DNA of 64,000 nucleotides from Chitinophaga sp. (GCF_017745275.1 NZ_JAGHZS010000003.1:490693-554692); one strand, 5' to 3'. Shown: positions 50,813 through 60,242, counted from the first letter of the stretch. Notes: generated by a model not told the origin, from the letters alone. Program-made: numbers and translations.

Positions 50813-51764
50813 TTCTGGCCATTGCCTTTTCGGCTGCCGCTACGATATGGTCTGCATCCAGGCCATATTTTTTCAGCAGGTCTAATGGTTTACCGCTTTC
50901 GCCGAAAGTATCGTTAGTACCTACATATTCAATAGGAACGGGAATGTGACGGGAAGCTACCTGGGCAATGCTGTCGCCCAGGCCACCGAGTACGTTGTGT
51001 TCTTCGGCAGTTACTGCGCAACCTGTTTTTGTGAGGGAGGCAATTACGGCGGCTTCATCCAGTGGCTTAATGGTGTGGATGTTGATAATTTCCACGCTAT
51101 AGCCTTTCTCTTCCAGTATTTTACCTGCTTCTACGGCGATCCATACGAGGTGGCCGCAGGCAAAGAGGGTAATATCTGTTCCTTCGTGCAGGATTTGTGC
51201 TTTACCTATTTCAAACTTTTGATCTTCCGGTGTGAAATTAGGCCATTTCGGGCGACCGAAACGGAGATATACCGGGCCTTCATAATCTGCAATAGCGATG
51301 GTAGCTGCTTTGGTTTGATTGAAATCGCAAGGTACGATTACAGTCATGCCAGGCAACATTTTCATCATGCCAATATCTTCCAGGATCTGGTGGGTAGCAC
51401 CATCTTCACCCAGGGTAAGACCTGCGTGGGAAGCACATATTTTTACGTTTTTATTGGAATACGCTACTGACTGACGGATCTGGTCGTATACCCTACCGGT
51501 AGAGAAGTTGGCGAATGTAGTGGTATATGGGATTTTACCACCAATGGTTAAACCGGCAGCAATGCCGATCATATTTGCTTCAGCAATACCTACCTGTACA
51601 AAACGGTCCGGGAATTCCTTAATGAATGCGTTCAGTTTCATGGAGCCGAGCAGGTCGGCTGTTAGTGCCACTACATTGGGGTTCTTGCGACCTACCTCCA
51701 ATATTCCTTCACCAAACCCTCCACGGGTTTCTTTTTCATTTAGCGGTTGAATATCTTTTACCAT
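50799..51764 (-). CDS. Transketolase C-terminal half
   Basis: A 321-residue protein covering the pyrimidine-binding and C-terminal domains of a split transketolase (GIAEANMIGIAAGL holds the catalytic glutamate; GPVYLRFGRPKWP and HTIKPLDEAAV are conserved). It needs the N-terminal half, which is not adjacent, although such halves usually form a pair. The end of the protein (RKQKA, then TAA) is encoded within the flanking hairpin repeat, so its native C terminus may have been changed. galE is upstream. Confidence 0.9.
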   Translation of the reverse strand: MVKDIQPLNEKETRGGFGEGILEVGRKNPNVVALTADLLGSMKLNAFIKEFPDRFVQVGIAEANMIGIAAGLTIGGKIPYTTTFANFSTGRVYDQIRQSVAYSNKNVKICASHAGLTLGEDGATHQILEDIGMMKMLPGMTVIVPCDFNQTKAATIAIADYEGPVYLRFGRPKWPNFTPEDQKFEIGKAQILHEGTDITLFACGHLVWIAVEAGKILEEKGYSVEIINIHTIKPLDEAAVIASLTKTGCAVTAEEHNVLGGLGDSIAQVASRHIPVPIEYVGTNDTFGESGKPLDLLKKYGLDADHIVAAAEKAMARKQKA

Positions 51765-51816
51765 TATGGTCTTTTTAAAATTGAAGTATAAAAGTAAACA
51801 TTAAAAAGAGAGGATC

Positions 51817-52845
51817 CTAGTTACTCAGCACTTTATTACGGAGACTTACCTCCCACTGCCAGGCAGTACGCATACTATCTTCTATACCAATTTCAGGTAA
51901 CCACTGGAGTTTTTCTTTGGCTTTGGTATTATTGGCATAAATAGAAATCACATCACCTTCGCGGCGTGGGCCGGTGGTATAGTTCAGCTTAATGCCGGAT
52001 ATTTTCTCAAATGCTTTAATGGCTTCCAATACTGTAACGCCGTTGCCGGTACCCAGGTTGAAGATCTCGCAGTTGCTTTCATTACGGTGTTCCAACAGGT
52101 ATTGTAAGGCTTTCGTATGTGCATTGGCGATATCCATAACGTGAATATAGTCGCGTACACAGGAGCCATCACGGGTGTCGTAATCAGTGCCAAAAACGGT
52201 CAGTTTAGGAATTTTTCCGATAGCCGTTTGCGTAATCACGGGCACCAGGTTATCTGGTTTGCCCAGTGGCAGTTCGCCGATGAGAGCAGAAGGGTGAGCA
52301 CCAACCGGGTTGAAGTAGCGCAGAAGGATAGACTGTGTATCGTTTACCCGGCTATAATCTTCAATGATTTGTTCCCCCATCTGTTTGGTACGTGCATAAG
52401 GTGATTGTGCTTCTCCGATAGGTGTTGTTTCCACCACGGGTAATTCTTTGGTATTGCCGTATACGGAGCAGGAGGAGGAGAATACCAGGTTGGGGATATT
52501 ATACTCCTTTACACATTTCAGTACGTTGATAAGGGAAGTCAGGTTATTCTGAAAATACATCAGGGGTTCTGAAACAGATTCTCCCACTGCTTTCAGTGCC
52601 GCAAAGTGGATAACACCTATGATATCCCTGTTTTCATGAAATACGGCATTGGTATCTTCCAGGTTACAAAGATCTACTTTGTAATTGCGTACCTTTTTCC
52701 CGGTAATTTTTTCTATACCATCTAATAATTGGGTGGTGCTCCTGATGTTACTGTCAACAGACACTACATCAAATCCATTATTGATCAGATCTACTATAGT
52801 ATGTGAGCCAATATAGCCACATCCACCCGTAACAAGAACCTTCAT
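51817..52845 (-). CDS. galE: UDP-glucose 4-epimerase
   Basis: A 342-residue NAD-dependent short-chain dehydrogenase that interconverts UDP-glucose and UDP-galactose. GGCGYIGSH (7-15) binds NAD, and Y150 and K154 in YARTK with the preceding serine in FSSSCSVYG form the catalytic set. The length is normal. It follows rfbA by 29 bases, so the two form a sugar-nucleotide operon feeding surface polysaccharide. Confidence 0.95.
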   Translation of the reverse strand: MKVLVTGGCGYIGSHTIVDLINNGFDVVSVDSNIRSTTQLLDGIEKITGKKVRNYKVDLCNLEDTNAVFHENRDIIGVIHFAALKAVGESVSEPLMYFQNNLTSLINVLKCVKEYNIPNLVFSSSCSVYGNTKELPVVETTPIGEAQSPYARTKQMGEQIIEDYSRVNDTQSILLRYFNPVGAHPSALIGELPLGKPDNLVPVITQTAIGKIPKLTVFGTDYDTRDGSCVRDYIHVMDIANAHTKALQYLLEHRNESNCEIFNLGTGNGVTVLEAIKAFEKISGIKLNYTTGPRREGDVISIYANNTKAKEKLQWLPEIGIEDSMRTAWQWEVSLRNKVLSN

Positions 52846-52874
52846 GATATTTCAGATTTACTTTATTAGTTATT

Positions 52875-53747
52875 TTAAAGTATTTTTTGAATGAGCAGCG
52901 ATTGGAGATAAGTTCCATAGCCACTTTTGATCAACGGTTTGGCCAGTTCTTTCAGCTGGTCGGCATTAATAAATCCTTTACGGTAGGCAATTTCCTCGAT
53001 GCAGGCGATTTTTATTCCTTGCCGTTGTTCAATCACTTGTACAAAGTGTGATGCCTGCATCAGTGAATCAAAGGTACCGGTATCGAGCCACGCTGTACCG
53101 CGGGGTAAGATAGAAACTTTTAATTTCCCGCGCTTTAAATATTCTTTATTGACGTCTGTAATTTCATATTCGCCGCGGGGACTGGGTTGCAGATTTTTTG
53201 CAATTTCCACTACCGAGTTATCGTAGAAATAGAGACCAGGTACCGCATAGTTGGATTTTGGCTGCTGCGGTTTTTCTTCGATAGATAGTACTTTCATATC
53301 ATCTCCGAATTCTACCACACCATATCTTTCGGGATCAGATACCTGGTAAGCATATACGATACCGCCTTCCGGGTTAGCATTGTGGGAGAGTTGGGTTCCC
53401 AGACCTGCGCCGTAGAAGATGTTGTCGCCCAGTACCAGGGCCACGCTATCCTTGCCAATAAATTCTTCTCCGATAACAAATGCCTGTGCCAGTCCGTTAG
53501 GATTAGGTTGTTCTGCGTAGCTGAGATTCAGACCGAATTGTGCTCCGTTACCAAAAAGGCGTTGAAAAGCGGGAAGGTCATGTGGTGTGGAAATGATCAG
53601 AATATCCTTTATTCCCGCCAGCATCAATGTAGACAGTGGGTAATAGATCATTGGTTTATCATACACCGGCATTATTTGTTTGCTGATAGCATAAGTAATG
53701 GGGTGTAATCGGGTGCCGGATCCACCGGCCAGGATAATTCCTTTCAT
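52875..53747 (-). CDS. rfbA: Glucose-1-phosphate thymidylyltransferase
   Basis: A 290-residue nucleotidyltransferase that makes dTDP-glucose, the first step to dTDP-rhamnose. The start [16 protein letters not shown] contains the nucleotide loop, and [19 protein letters not shown] and [11 protein letters not shown] are family motifs. I use the ATG at 53747; the frame continues upstream into the spacer without family similarity. rfbBCD are not in the window. A TATTTTTG box lies 41 bases upstream. Confidence 0.94.
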   Translation of the reverse strand: MKGIILAGGSGTRLHPITYAISKQIMPVYDKPMIYYPLSTLMLAGIKDILIISTPHDLPAFQRLFGNGAQFGLNLSYAEQPNPNGLAQAFVIGEEFIGKDSVALVLGDNIFYGAGLGTQLSHNANPEGGIVYAYQVSDPERYGVVEFGDDMKVLSIEEKPQQPKSNYAVPGLYFYDNSVVEIAKNLQPSPRGEYEITDVNKEYLKRGKLKVSILPRGTAWLDTGTFDSLMQASHFVQVIEQRQGIKIACIEEIAYRKGFINADQLKELAKPLIKSGYGTYLQSLLIQKIL

Positions 53748-53788
53748 TTGCAAGATCAATTTTTGATGGTTACTCCAATATGGCCGCA

Positions 53789-53796
53789 CAAAAATA
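53789..53796 (-). promoter_or_regulatory. Candidate -7 box for rfbA-galE
   Basis: TATTTTTG on the minus strand fits TAnnTTTG, 41 bases before the rfbA ATG, between repeat 12 and the gene. Confidence 0.4.
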
Positions 53797-53812
53797 GCGG
53801 CTTTTTTTGTAA

Positions 53813-53939
53813 AAGCATAAAGCATAAAGCTAAAAGCAAAAAGCTATTAAAGCGAATGACCAGGGCGGGTATAAATTACTCATCCGCTCTGGTCATTCGC
53901 TTTAATAGCTTTTTGCTTTTAGCTTTATGCCGTATGCTT
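53813..53939. repeat. Heptad hairpin repeat 12, 56-base arms
   Basis: Arms 53813-53868 and 53884-53939 pair over 56 bases with three mismatches. Units are AGCATAA, AGCATAA, AGCTAAA, AGCAAAA, AGCTATT, then the core AAAGCGAATGACCAGRGCGG, shared with the copy at 50685. The phosphate transporter stop TAA (53941-53943) begins two bases after the arm's end. Confidence 0.94.
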
Positions 53940-53940
53940 A

Positions 53941-54945
53941 TTATATAAACAGATTCACGATAAAATAAGTGAAAGCGGCCAGCAATCCACTGATCGGGAT
54001 GGTTAATACCCATGCCCAGAGGAGGGAAACGGTCACCCCCCAACGAACAGCGGATAATCTTTTAGTAGCACCTACCCCCATAATAGCGCCGGTGATCACG
54101 TGTGTGGTACTGGCAGGGATTCCCATATGTTCAGTGATGAAAAGCGTAATGGCACCGGATGTTTCCGCAGCTACCCCTTCCAGTGGGGTTACTTTGGTGA
54201 TACGGGTACCCATGGTTTTAACAATTTTCCAGCCACCACTCATGGTACCTAGGGCGATACAGGTAAAGCAGGCCAATGGTACCCAGTCTGGCATGGCCTT
54301 AATATTCTGGATATACCCGGCAGATACCATGGCAGCAGAGATGATACCCATTACTTTCTGGGCATCGTTACTACCATGTCCAAGGCTCAATGCAGCGGAA
54401 GATGCCAGCTGCAGGCGCTTGAACCAGCTTTCTGCCCGATAGGGATTGGCTTTGCGGCAAACATTAACGATGATGAGTGTAATGACAAACGCCACAAACA
54501 TACCTATCAGCGGTGCCAGTACAATGAAATATACGGTAGGCAATACTTTGTGGAAGTTGATCACGTCGATGCTGCCACCAGAAGCTGTAACTGCGGCGCC
54601 AATGAAGCCACCAATCAGTGTATGCGACGAACTGGAAGGAATACCCAGCCACCAGGTGAACAGGTTCCAGGTAATAGCAGCCACGAGGCCACTAAAAATT
54701 ACTTTCAGTGTAATAAATTGTTCAAACACAGAGTTGGCTACGGAGTTGGCTACCTTGAACTCACCAATAATGTATTTGGCAATAAAAAAAGCCGCAAAGT
54801 TGAATACTGCGGCCCAAAGTACTGCCTGGAAAGGTGTCAGCACCTTGGTCGACACAATTGTGGCGATAGAATTGGCGGCATCATGAAAACCATTGATATA
54901 GTCAAATATGAATGCCAGTATGATAATTATTACTAATAATGTCAT
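53941..54945 (-). CDS. Inorganic phosphate transporter (Pit family)
   Basis: A 334-residue permease for phosphate, probably as a metal-phosphate complex, driven by protons or sodium. Duplicated Pit signatures are visible: GFHDAANSIATIVSTKVLTP near the start and LGHGSNDAQKVMG and GIPASTTHVITGAIMGVG in the middle and end. Ten hydrophobic helices are present. It follows its DUF47 partner by 41 bases on the same strand. No pho-type regulator is nearby. Confidence 0.93.
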   Translation of the reverse strand: MTLLVIIIILAFIFDYINGFHDAANSIATIVSTKVLTPFQAVLWAAVFNFAAFFIAKYIIGEFKVANSVANSVFEQFITLKVIFSGLVAAITWNLFTWWLGIPSSSSHTLIGGFIGAAVTASGGSIDVINFHKVLPTVYFIVLAPLIGMFVAFVITLIIVNVCRKANPYRAESWFKRLQLASSAALSLGHGSNDAQKVMGIISAAMVSAGYIQNIKAMPDWVPLACFTCIALGTMSGGWKIVKTMGTRITKVTPLEGVAAETSGAITLFITEHMGIPASTTHVITGAIMGVGATKRLSAVRWGVTVSLLWAWVLTIPISGLLAAFTYFIVNLFI

Positions 54946-54986
54946 GACTTAGGGAGAATTATGCGTTCAGAACTGTATTTCCCTTA

Positions 54987-55637
54987 TCAGGAGTACTTGA
55001 TAATAATGGTTTCTATTACATTGGCGCAGTCCTCGCACTTGTCAGTAGCGATTTCCAGGGCCTGGTAGATTTCACGCATTTTAATCAGTTCTGCCGCATT
55101 TTGTTCTGTGTCGAACAAATCGGCGATGGCCATATCATAAATATCATCAGCATGGTTTTCCAGGCTGTTGATTTTTACGCAGGCATCAGTAATGATGCGC
55201 ATATTCTGCATATTGCGCAATTCGGGGATGGCTTTTGCCAGTTCCAGCACGCCAAGGTGGATTAATTCGGCCAGCTTGCGAACGCTTTCATTGATGTAAT
55301 GTACTTTGTACAGGTCCATTCTTTTGGCGGAACCGTGGATGTAGTCAGCTACATCGTCCAGCGTAGCAGCCAGGTAGTGGATATCTTCCCGGTCAAATGG
55401 GGTGATGAAGTTTTGTCCGAGTTCTACAAATATGCGGTGGGTGTAATCGTCATTTTTGTGCTCCAGGCGTTCTATCAGATGCACTTTATCTTTTCTCACA
55501 GCCAGATCAGTAGTCGCTACCAGCTCATTGAGCACGGTTGCCATTTCTACCAGATTGGAAGCCACATCTTCAAACAAAGAATAAAATACCCGGTCTTTCG
55601 GCATGAATAGTTTTACAAAAGAATTGAAGCCTCCCAT
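54987..55637 (-). CDS. DUF47 family phosphate transport accessory protein
   Basis: A 216-residue, largely helical cytoplasmic protein of the PhoU-like DUF47 family, with HKNDDYTHRIFVELGQNFITPFDREDIHYLAATLDDVADYIHG pattern. Such proteins always sit beside Pit transporters and are thought to control them. The order DUF47-pit matches. It is divergent from the LpxH-like gene, with 180 bases between starts. Confidence 0.92.
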   Translation of the reverse strand: MGGFNSFVKLFMPKDRVFYSLFEDVASNLVEMATVLNELVATTDLAVRKDKVHLIERLEHKNDDYTHRIFVELGQNFITPFDREDIHYLAATLDDVADYIHGSAKRMDLYKVHYINESVRKLAELIHLGVLELAKAIPELRNMQNMRIITDACVKINSLENHADDIYDMAIADLFDTEQNAAELIKMREIYQALEIATDKCEDCANVIETIIIKYS

Positions 55638-55660
55638 ACGTTTGAGTTTATAATTTGCCG

Positions 55661-55668
55661 CAAAAATA
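55661..55668 (-). promoter_or_regulatory. Candidate -7 box for the DUF47-pit operon
   Basis: TATTTTTG on the minus strand lies 23 bases before the DUF47 ATG. A TTTTTTG ends 24 bases upstream of it, one base beyond the usual 17-23 spacing. Confidence 0.4.
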
Positions 55669-55817
55669 GCTTTCTCGACCTGTTCCTACCAGCAAAAAAC
55701 GCGAATTAATAATTCCTTAACACTGGATTAATATAAAAGTAATATAGTGATTTTTCCTTTGTATTGAAAATTATACTCATAAACAGGCTGCCTACAACCT
55801 GCACATACCACCTATAG

Positions 55818-56648
55818 ATGTCAGACAAACGCCCATTAGATATAGCCGTAATCTCAGATGTACACCTTGGGATATACGGTTGTCACGCTAAAGAACTGAT
55901 CCAGTACCTTGATAGCATTGATCCGCGCATACTGGTACTGAATGGGGATATTATCGATATCTGGCAGTTCAGCAAACGCTATTTCCCTAAAGCCCATACC
56001 AAAGTAATCCGGAAAATCCTGAAGATGATCGGAAAAGGTACCGACGTATACTATCTGACCGGTAACCACGATGAAGCCCTCCGCAAGTATGCCGGCTTCG
56101 AGTTGGGCAACTTTACCATTGATAACAAGCTGGTATTGGAAGTAAATGGAAAAAAGCACTGGTTCTTTCATGGCGATGTGTACGATGTGACCATGAAAAA
56201 CTCCAAATGGCTGGCTAAACTGGGAGGGAAGGGGTACGACCTGCTGATTATCCTGAATCGGTTAGTTAATCATGCCCTGGAAAGTATGGGCCGGGAAAAG
56301 ATGTCGTTTTCCAAAAAAGTGAAACAGGGCGTAAAATCTGCCGTTAAATTTATTTCCGATTTTGAACAAACAGTAGCTGAAATAGCCGTAGATAAAGGCT
56401 TTGATGTAGTTTGCTGCGGGCATATTCACCAACCCCTGATTAAAGACATGCAGGTAGGCGATAAAACCGTGACCTATCTGAATTCCGGAGACTGGGTAGA
56501 AAGTCTCACTTCTCTTGAATATACCAACCAACAATGGACCCTGTACCAACACCCGGTTACCAAATCCAAAATTGTACTGGCAGAAGATGAGGAGGATACC
56601 GCTAACGACTGGGATCCTACCCGCATTATTACTTTCCCCGGATCCTGA
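55818..56648 (+). CDS. UDP-2,3-diacylglucosamine diphosphatase (LpxH-like)
   Basis: A 276-residue calcineurin-like metallophosphatase. Metal ligands are D14 and H16 in SDVHLG, D44 in LNGDIID, N83 and H84 in GNHDEAL, and the later HGDVYD and CGHIHQP. The lineage-specific form in Bacteroidota is generally assigned to LpxH, which makes lipid X in lipid A synthesis at the inner membrane. It is a single gene transcribed away from the phosphate operon. Confidence 0.85.
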   Translation: MSDKRPLDIAVISDVHLGIYGCHAKELIQYLDSIDPRILVLNGDIIDIWQFSKRYFPKAHTKVIRKILKMIGKGTDVYYLTGNHDEALRKYAGFELGNFTIDNKLVLEVNGKKHWFFHGDVYDVTMKNSKWLAKLGGKGYDLLIILNRLVNHALESMGREKMSFSKKVKQGVKSAVKFISDFEQTVAEIAVDKGFDVVCCGHIHQPLIKDMQVGDKTVTYLNSGDWVESLTSLEYTNQQWTLYQHPVTKSKIVLAEDEEDTANDWDPTRIITFPGS

Positions 56649-56828
56649 TGCTGTCGGATTACTTCCAGCGCCTGTTACTTTGCAGTGGCAATGCGGCATT
56701 TTTCCGTAATAACGGTACCATACACCGGTAATTGTCTTTATATTTATATATTTATTATATATTTATATTCAAATATTATTTTCACAAAATCATAACAACC
56801 GCTTAATATTAAATTAAAAGTAGACTAC

Positions 56829-56836
56829 TAAGTTTG
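56829..56836 (+). promoter_or_regulatory. Candidate -7 box for the gene at 56895
   Basis: TAAGTTTG fits TAnnTTTG, 58 bases before the ATG at 56895, after a 100-base AT-rich stretch. No clear -33 TTG. Confidence 0.4.
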
Positions 56837-56894
56837 CCAGAGAAATAATTAAGTGTGTCTATAGTGAGCATTTAAAAAGCAGAAAAAAAGCTAG

Positions 56895-57296
56895 ATGAAA
56901 GTATTGAAGTTGCATCCTTTAATGACGATCTCCCTATTGCAAATGCAAATACAGCGTTTGCTCTTTTGCAATGTGGCAGTATATGTGCGTAACTCTCTGG
57001 CTAATACTTTTGATACCTTGAAAGAAGCGGGTTTTGAAGAAGAAGTGCTGGTAGAATTTCCTATCGATGAAACACTGAGCCTGCGTGAGTTTGAGGAAGA
57101 AGTAGAAGAAAGGTTTAATTTTTCGCTGGAGTTATGTAACAAAGATAATAAGCCTTTTATGAACAAGAGTCAGCATTTGTTTCAGTTGGCCTGCGCTACT
57201 CCTGATAAAAAAGAAGAGCGTAATTATCAGCTGGACATTTCCCTGGATATGCTGATGAATAATAACCGGCAATCGCCTTCTCAAAATATGTGGTAA
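56895..57296 (+). CDS. Unknown protein, 133 residues
   Basis: I recognise no family. The N-terminal part is basic and hydrophobic (MKVLKLHPLMTISLLQMQIQ), followed by an acidic middle (FEEEVEERFNF) and a polar, glutamine- and asparagine-rich end (NNRQSPSQNMW). There is no clear signal peptide or membrane helix. It has its own promoter-like box and is separated from neighbours by long spacers on both sides. The length and the absence of stops support a real gene, but it could be lineage specific. Confidence 0.6.
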   Translation: MKVLKLHPLMTISLLQMQIQRLLFCNVAVYVRNSLANTFDTLKEAGFEEEVLVEFPIDETLSLREFEEEVEERFNFSLELCNKDNKPFMNKSQHLFQLACATPDKKEERNYQLDISLDMLMNNNRQSPSQNMW

Positions 57297-57640
57297 TTTT
57301 TTTTCCTGTTTTTCGGGAGATATATACTTCCGGCTTGCTTTTCAGCCCTGTACCGATATCCTGTTCTCCGAAACCTTATTATTGTTAGCCCCTCCGCCAA
57401 TGTTTTATCAATTAACATCCCGGTAATATTTCCTTAACCATGAGGTAATATATGGTGGCTATTTTTACTACACGGAACCCATTATCACCTGCAGCGGAAA
57501 CACAATACCATGCGCATGGCTCTTCTTCACCCGGTAACTTTCACCTCTGTTAATAATTCCAGTATTTTTTATCAATAGATTCATAAACTGAACCCAATAC
57601 CGTCCGGGTTTTTACCCGGACGGTTTTTTTAGGCATGCAT
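57297..57640. other. Spacer with orphan terminator
   Basis: This 344-base spacer between the unknown gene and the YHS lipoprotein has no convincing open frame (a 22-codon one starts at 57510). A strong terminator at 57599-57630 lies about 300 bases after the preceding stop, so a short transcript may start in the spacer. Confidence 0.45.
57599..57630 (+). terminator. Strong rho-independent terminator
   Basis: CCGTCCGGGT (57600-57609), loop TTTT, ACCCGGACGG (57614-57623), then seven T. The stem of 10-11 pairs is perfect and GC-rich. It points along the plus strand. Confidence 0.88.
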
Positions 57641-57928
57641 TTATTTGCCCAGTTTGGCCATATATTTTTCCGGCGCTTTTTCAAATACCCCTTTGCAGGT
57701 AGGAGAACAGAAATGAAGGGTATCTCCTTTATATACTGTCCACTCTTTATAGCTGGTATCATAAGGCATTTCGCATACCGGATCCGGTAATTTACCATTG
57801 GCATCTGCGGTCAGTTTTTCTGTAGCAGCGGCGGGCGTAGCCGGCATGGTAGTATTTTCAGCGGGTTTATTTTGTTGTGCACAGGCAAACAGGAATAATG
57901 CGCTACCAATTACGAATATATATTTCAT
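57641..57928 (-). CDS. YHS-domain lipoprotein
   Basis: A 95-residue lipoprotein (FLFACAQ, lipid cysteine 16) with a YHS domain: DPVCEMPYD and LHFCSPTCKGVFEKAPEKYMAKLG, so cysteines 52, 74 and 78 form a probable metal site. YHS domains bind copper or other metals in metal-trafficking proteins. A low-complexity alanine- and threonine-rich linker (22-40) joins lipid anchor and domain. It is on the same strand as, and downstream of, the M13 peptidase, 96 bases away. Confidence 0.88.
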   Translation of the reverse strand: MKYIFVIGSALFLFACAQQNKPAENTTMPATPAAATEKLTADANGKLPDPVCEMPYDTSYKEWTVYKGDTLHFCSPTCKGVFEKAPEKYMAKLGK

Positions 57929-57961
57929 GCTATTTTTTTTACGAAGGTATTGATAAAAAAA

Positions 57962-58004
57962 ATTACGGATTTGCAGGAAGAAGCTCTTCTTACAAATCCG
58001 TAAT
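57962..58004. repeat. TACGGATT hairpin 3 (M13-YHS spacer)
   Basis: ATTACGGATTTG (57962-57973) and CAAATCCGTAAT (57993-58004) are perfect inverted copies. Inside, AAGAAG and CTTCTT pair as well, giving a nearly continuous stem of 18-19 pairs. The core is shared with 24167 and 41590. It lies 20 bases after the peptidase stop. Confidence 0.75.
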
Positions 58005-58024
58005 GATATCGTGAGAAAACGTTA

Positions 58025-60085
58025 TTACCAGATCACTACGCGTTTATCTGCTGGCAATACCATTTTGCTATCGGCTCCACAGCCCCATGCAGCCTGGAAT
58101 TCAGCCAGGTGGGGTAATGGTCCGTTGATGCGGAATCTTGCCGGAGAGTGTGGATCTGTTTGAATCTGGTTGCGGAGAGCTGCATCTGTAATATTACCAT
58201 GCCATACCTGTGCCCAGCCCAGGAAGAAGCGTTGCTGCCAGGTAAATCCATCAATAGGCTTAGGTTCTCCTTTACCTTCGAAAGATTTCACCAGTGCATG
58301 ATAAGCCAGGGTTAAACCACCAAGGTCGGCTACGTTTTCGCCAATGGTCAGTGCACCATTTACTTTGAAGCCAGGTAAGGCTTCCAGGGAGCTGAAGTAG
58401 TCAATATAACTTTTAGTGAGCTTATCGAAATTAGCGCGGTCTGCAGCAGTCCACCAGTTTTTCAGGTTGCCTTCTGCATCAAACTGAGAGCCCTGATCAT
58501 CGAAGCCATGGGTAAATTCGTGGCCAATTACCGCGATGATACCGCCATAGTTGATAGCATCGTCTGCATTAGGATTGTAGAAAGGAGGCTGGAGGATACC
58601 AGCAGGGAATACTACTTCGTTGTTTAACGGGTTGTAGTAAGCATTCACAGTTTGAGGTGTCATACCCCACTCGCTTTTATCTACCGGCTTACCTATTTTA
58701 TCAATATTTTCTTTGTGCTCATATAAGCTGGCTGCTATTACGTTCTCCAGCAGTTTGCCTTTGTCGATATTGATAGAAGAATAATCTTTCCATTTATCAG
58801 GATACCCGATCTTGTAAGTAAAGGAAGCTAATTTTTTACGTGCCATCACTTTGGTAGAATCGCCCATCCAGGTGAGTTTATCGATTCTTTCGCCATAAAC
58901 TTTGCGCACGTTTTCAATCATTTCAGATACTTTCTGTTTGCTGCTTTCTGGGAAATATTTCTTGGCAAACAGTTTACCCAGTGGCATGCCCATTTTGCCG
59001 TCGGTAGAGCGGATAGCGCGTTCCGCACGGGTTTTCTGTGCTTTTTTGCCTGTCATTACCGTACCATAGAAATGGAAATTTTCTGCATCAATAGCAGCAG
59101 GTAAATACCCGGCAAACTGGGTCAGCAATTGCCATTTGGTATACGTTTTCAGTGTTTCAATGGGTGTAATTCTCAGTTGGTTGCCTGCTTTGGTCAGGTA
59201 TTCTTTGTTTTGCAGTACAATCGTATCTGCTTTGATATCCTGTTTAGCGGCAAAATTATCCCAGTCGAAATCCGGCGCCAGTTTTTTCAGTTCAGCGAAT
59301 GCTGCTCTGTTGTAGGTTTTAACCGGGTCGCGCAGTTCTACATTAGAGAGCTGCATGTTAGCCAGTTTGGTTTCGAATTCCAGGATGGTTTTACCAGGAG
59401 TAGCTTCCGTAAAGCCGGCCAGCTTAAACATTTTGTCTACGTGTGCAACAAATTCATCGCGTACATTTTTGGTAGCGGAATCCTGTCTTTCGTAGTAGCT
59501 TTTTTCACCGAGGCTCAAGCCACCTTGTCCCTGGTACAGGATGTTCATTTTACTATTTTTCGCATCTGCATCTGCACCAAATCCAGTGAAGCTGGATACG
59601 CCGATTTTTTGCAGCTCACCGGTTACACTGGCCCAGTCAGCCAGGGTTTTGATGGCATTAATTTTATCGAGATAAGGTTGTAATGGTGTGATGCCGCGTT
59701 GTTCGATAGTAGCGGTATCCAGGAAAGAGGTGTAGTAATCTGCGATTTGTTGCTCTTCGGTACCTTTTTTTAGGTCTTTTTTGCTGGTAATATCCGCAAT
59801 AATACCTTTCAGGCGAACTTCTTTGTTTTCTTTATCGAGGATGTTGAATGCTCCCCAGCGACTTTCTGTGGATGGAATAGGGTTGTTTTTCTTCCAGTTG
59901 CCATTTGCATAATTGTCGAAATCATCGCAGGCTTTGTGGGTGGTGTCGAGGTCGGCAAGGTTGAATGCCGGCACCTTTACCGTGTCTGCTGTTTCTCCCT
60001 GGTGTGAGGAGCTGCCGGAATTGCAGGCTGCAAAAGTAACCATGGCAGCCAGCAACGGTAGTTTTACCGCATTGGTTTTCTTCAT
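58025..60085 (-). CDS. M13 family metallopeptidase lipoprotein
   Basis: A 686-residue neprilysin-type zinc peptidase. The zinc motif HEFTH places H522, E523 and H526, with E583 in GENVADLGG as third ligand. The end CGADSKMV matches the family. A lipobox (FAAC, cysteine 21) anchors it, probably facing the periplasm or surface. Such enzymes cut short peptides and may feed peptide transporters like those at 34829 and 37032. The length is typical. Confidence 0.95.
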   Translation of the reverse strand: MKKTNAVKLPLLAAMVTFAACNSGSSSHQGETADTVKVPAFNLADLDTTHKACDDFDNYANGNWKKNNPIPSTESRWGAFNILDKENKEVRLKGIIADITSKKDLKKGTEEQQIADYYTSFLDTATIEQRGITPLQPYLDKINAIKTLADWASVTGELQKIGVSSFTGFGADADAKNSKMNILYQGQGGLSLGEKSYYERQDSATKNVRDEFVAHVDKMFKLAGFTEATPGKTILEFETKLANMQLSNVELRDPVKTYNRAAFAELKKLAPDFDWDNFAAKQDIKADTIVLQNKEYLTKAGNQLRITPIETLKTYTKWQLLTQFAGYLPAAIDAENFHFYGTVMTGKKAQKTRAERAIRSTDGKMGMPLGKLFAKKYFPESSKQKVSEMIENVRKVYGERIDKLTWMGDSTKVMARKKLASFTYKIGYPDKWKDYSSINIDKGKLLENVIAASLYEHKENIDKIGKPVDKSEWGMTPQTVNAYYNPLNNEVVFPAGILQPPFYNPNADDAINYGGIIAVIGHEFTHGFDDQGSQFDAEGNLKNWWTAADRANFDKLTKSYIDYFSSLEALPGFKVNGALTIGENVADLGGLTLAYHALVKSFEGKGEPKPIDGFTWQQRFFLGWAQVWHGNITDAALRNQIQTDPHSPARFRINGPLPHLAEFQAAWGCGADSKMVLPADKRVVIW

Positions 60086-60242
60086 ATATAAAACAGGTTT
60101 AGTATTTAAAGTTATGGAAAAGGGCGGAAGTTGCTATAAAGGTTTTTTATAAACGGCAATCGTTACAGTCGTGGCTGGCAGGATCAAATCAGATAATCTC
60201 TAAATAATTAGGTAGGTTTGTATTACGAAAATTAGGAGATAG

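Noticed and set aside
57510..57578. 22-codon open frame before the orphan terminator
   Set aside because: Too short to support, and no ribosome-binding context or recognisable sequence; mentioned only as part of the transcript idea.
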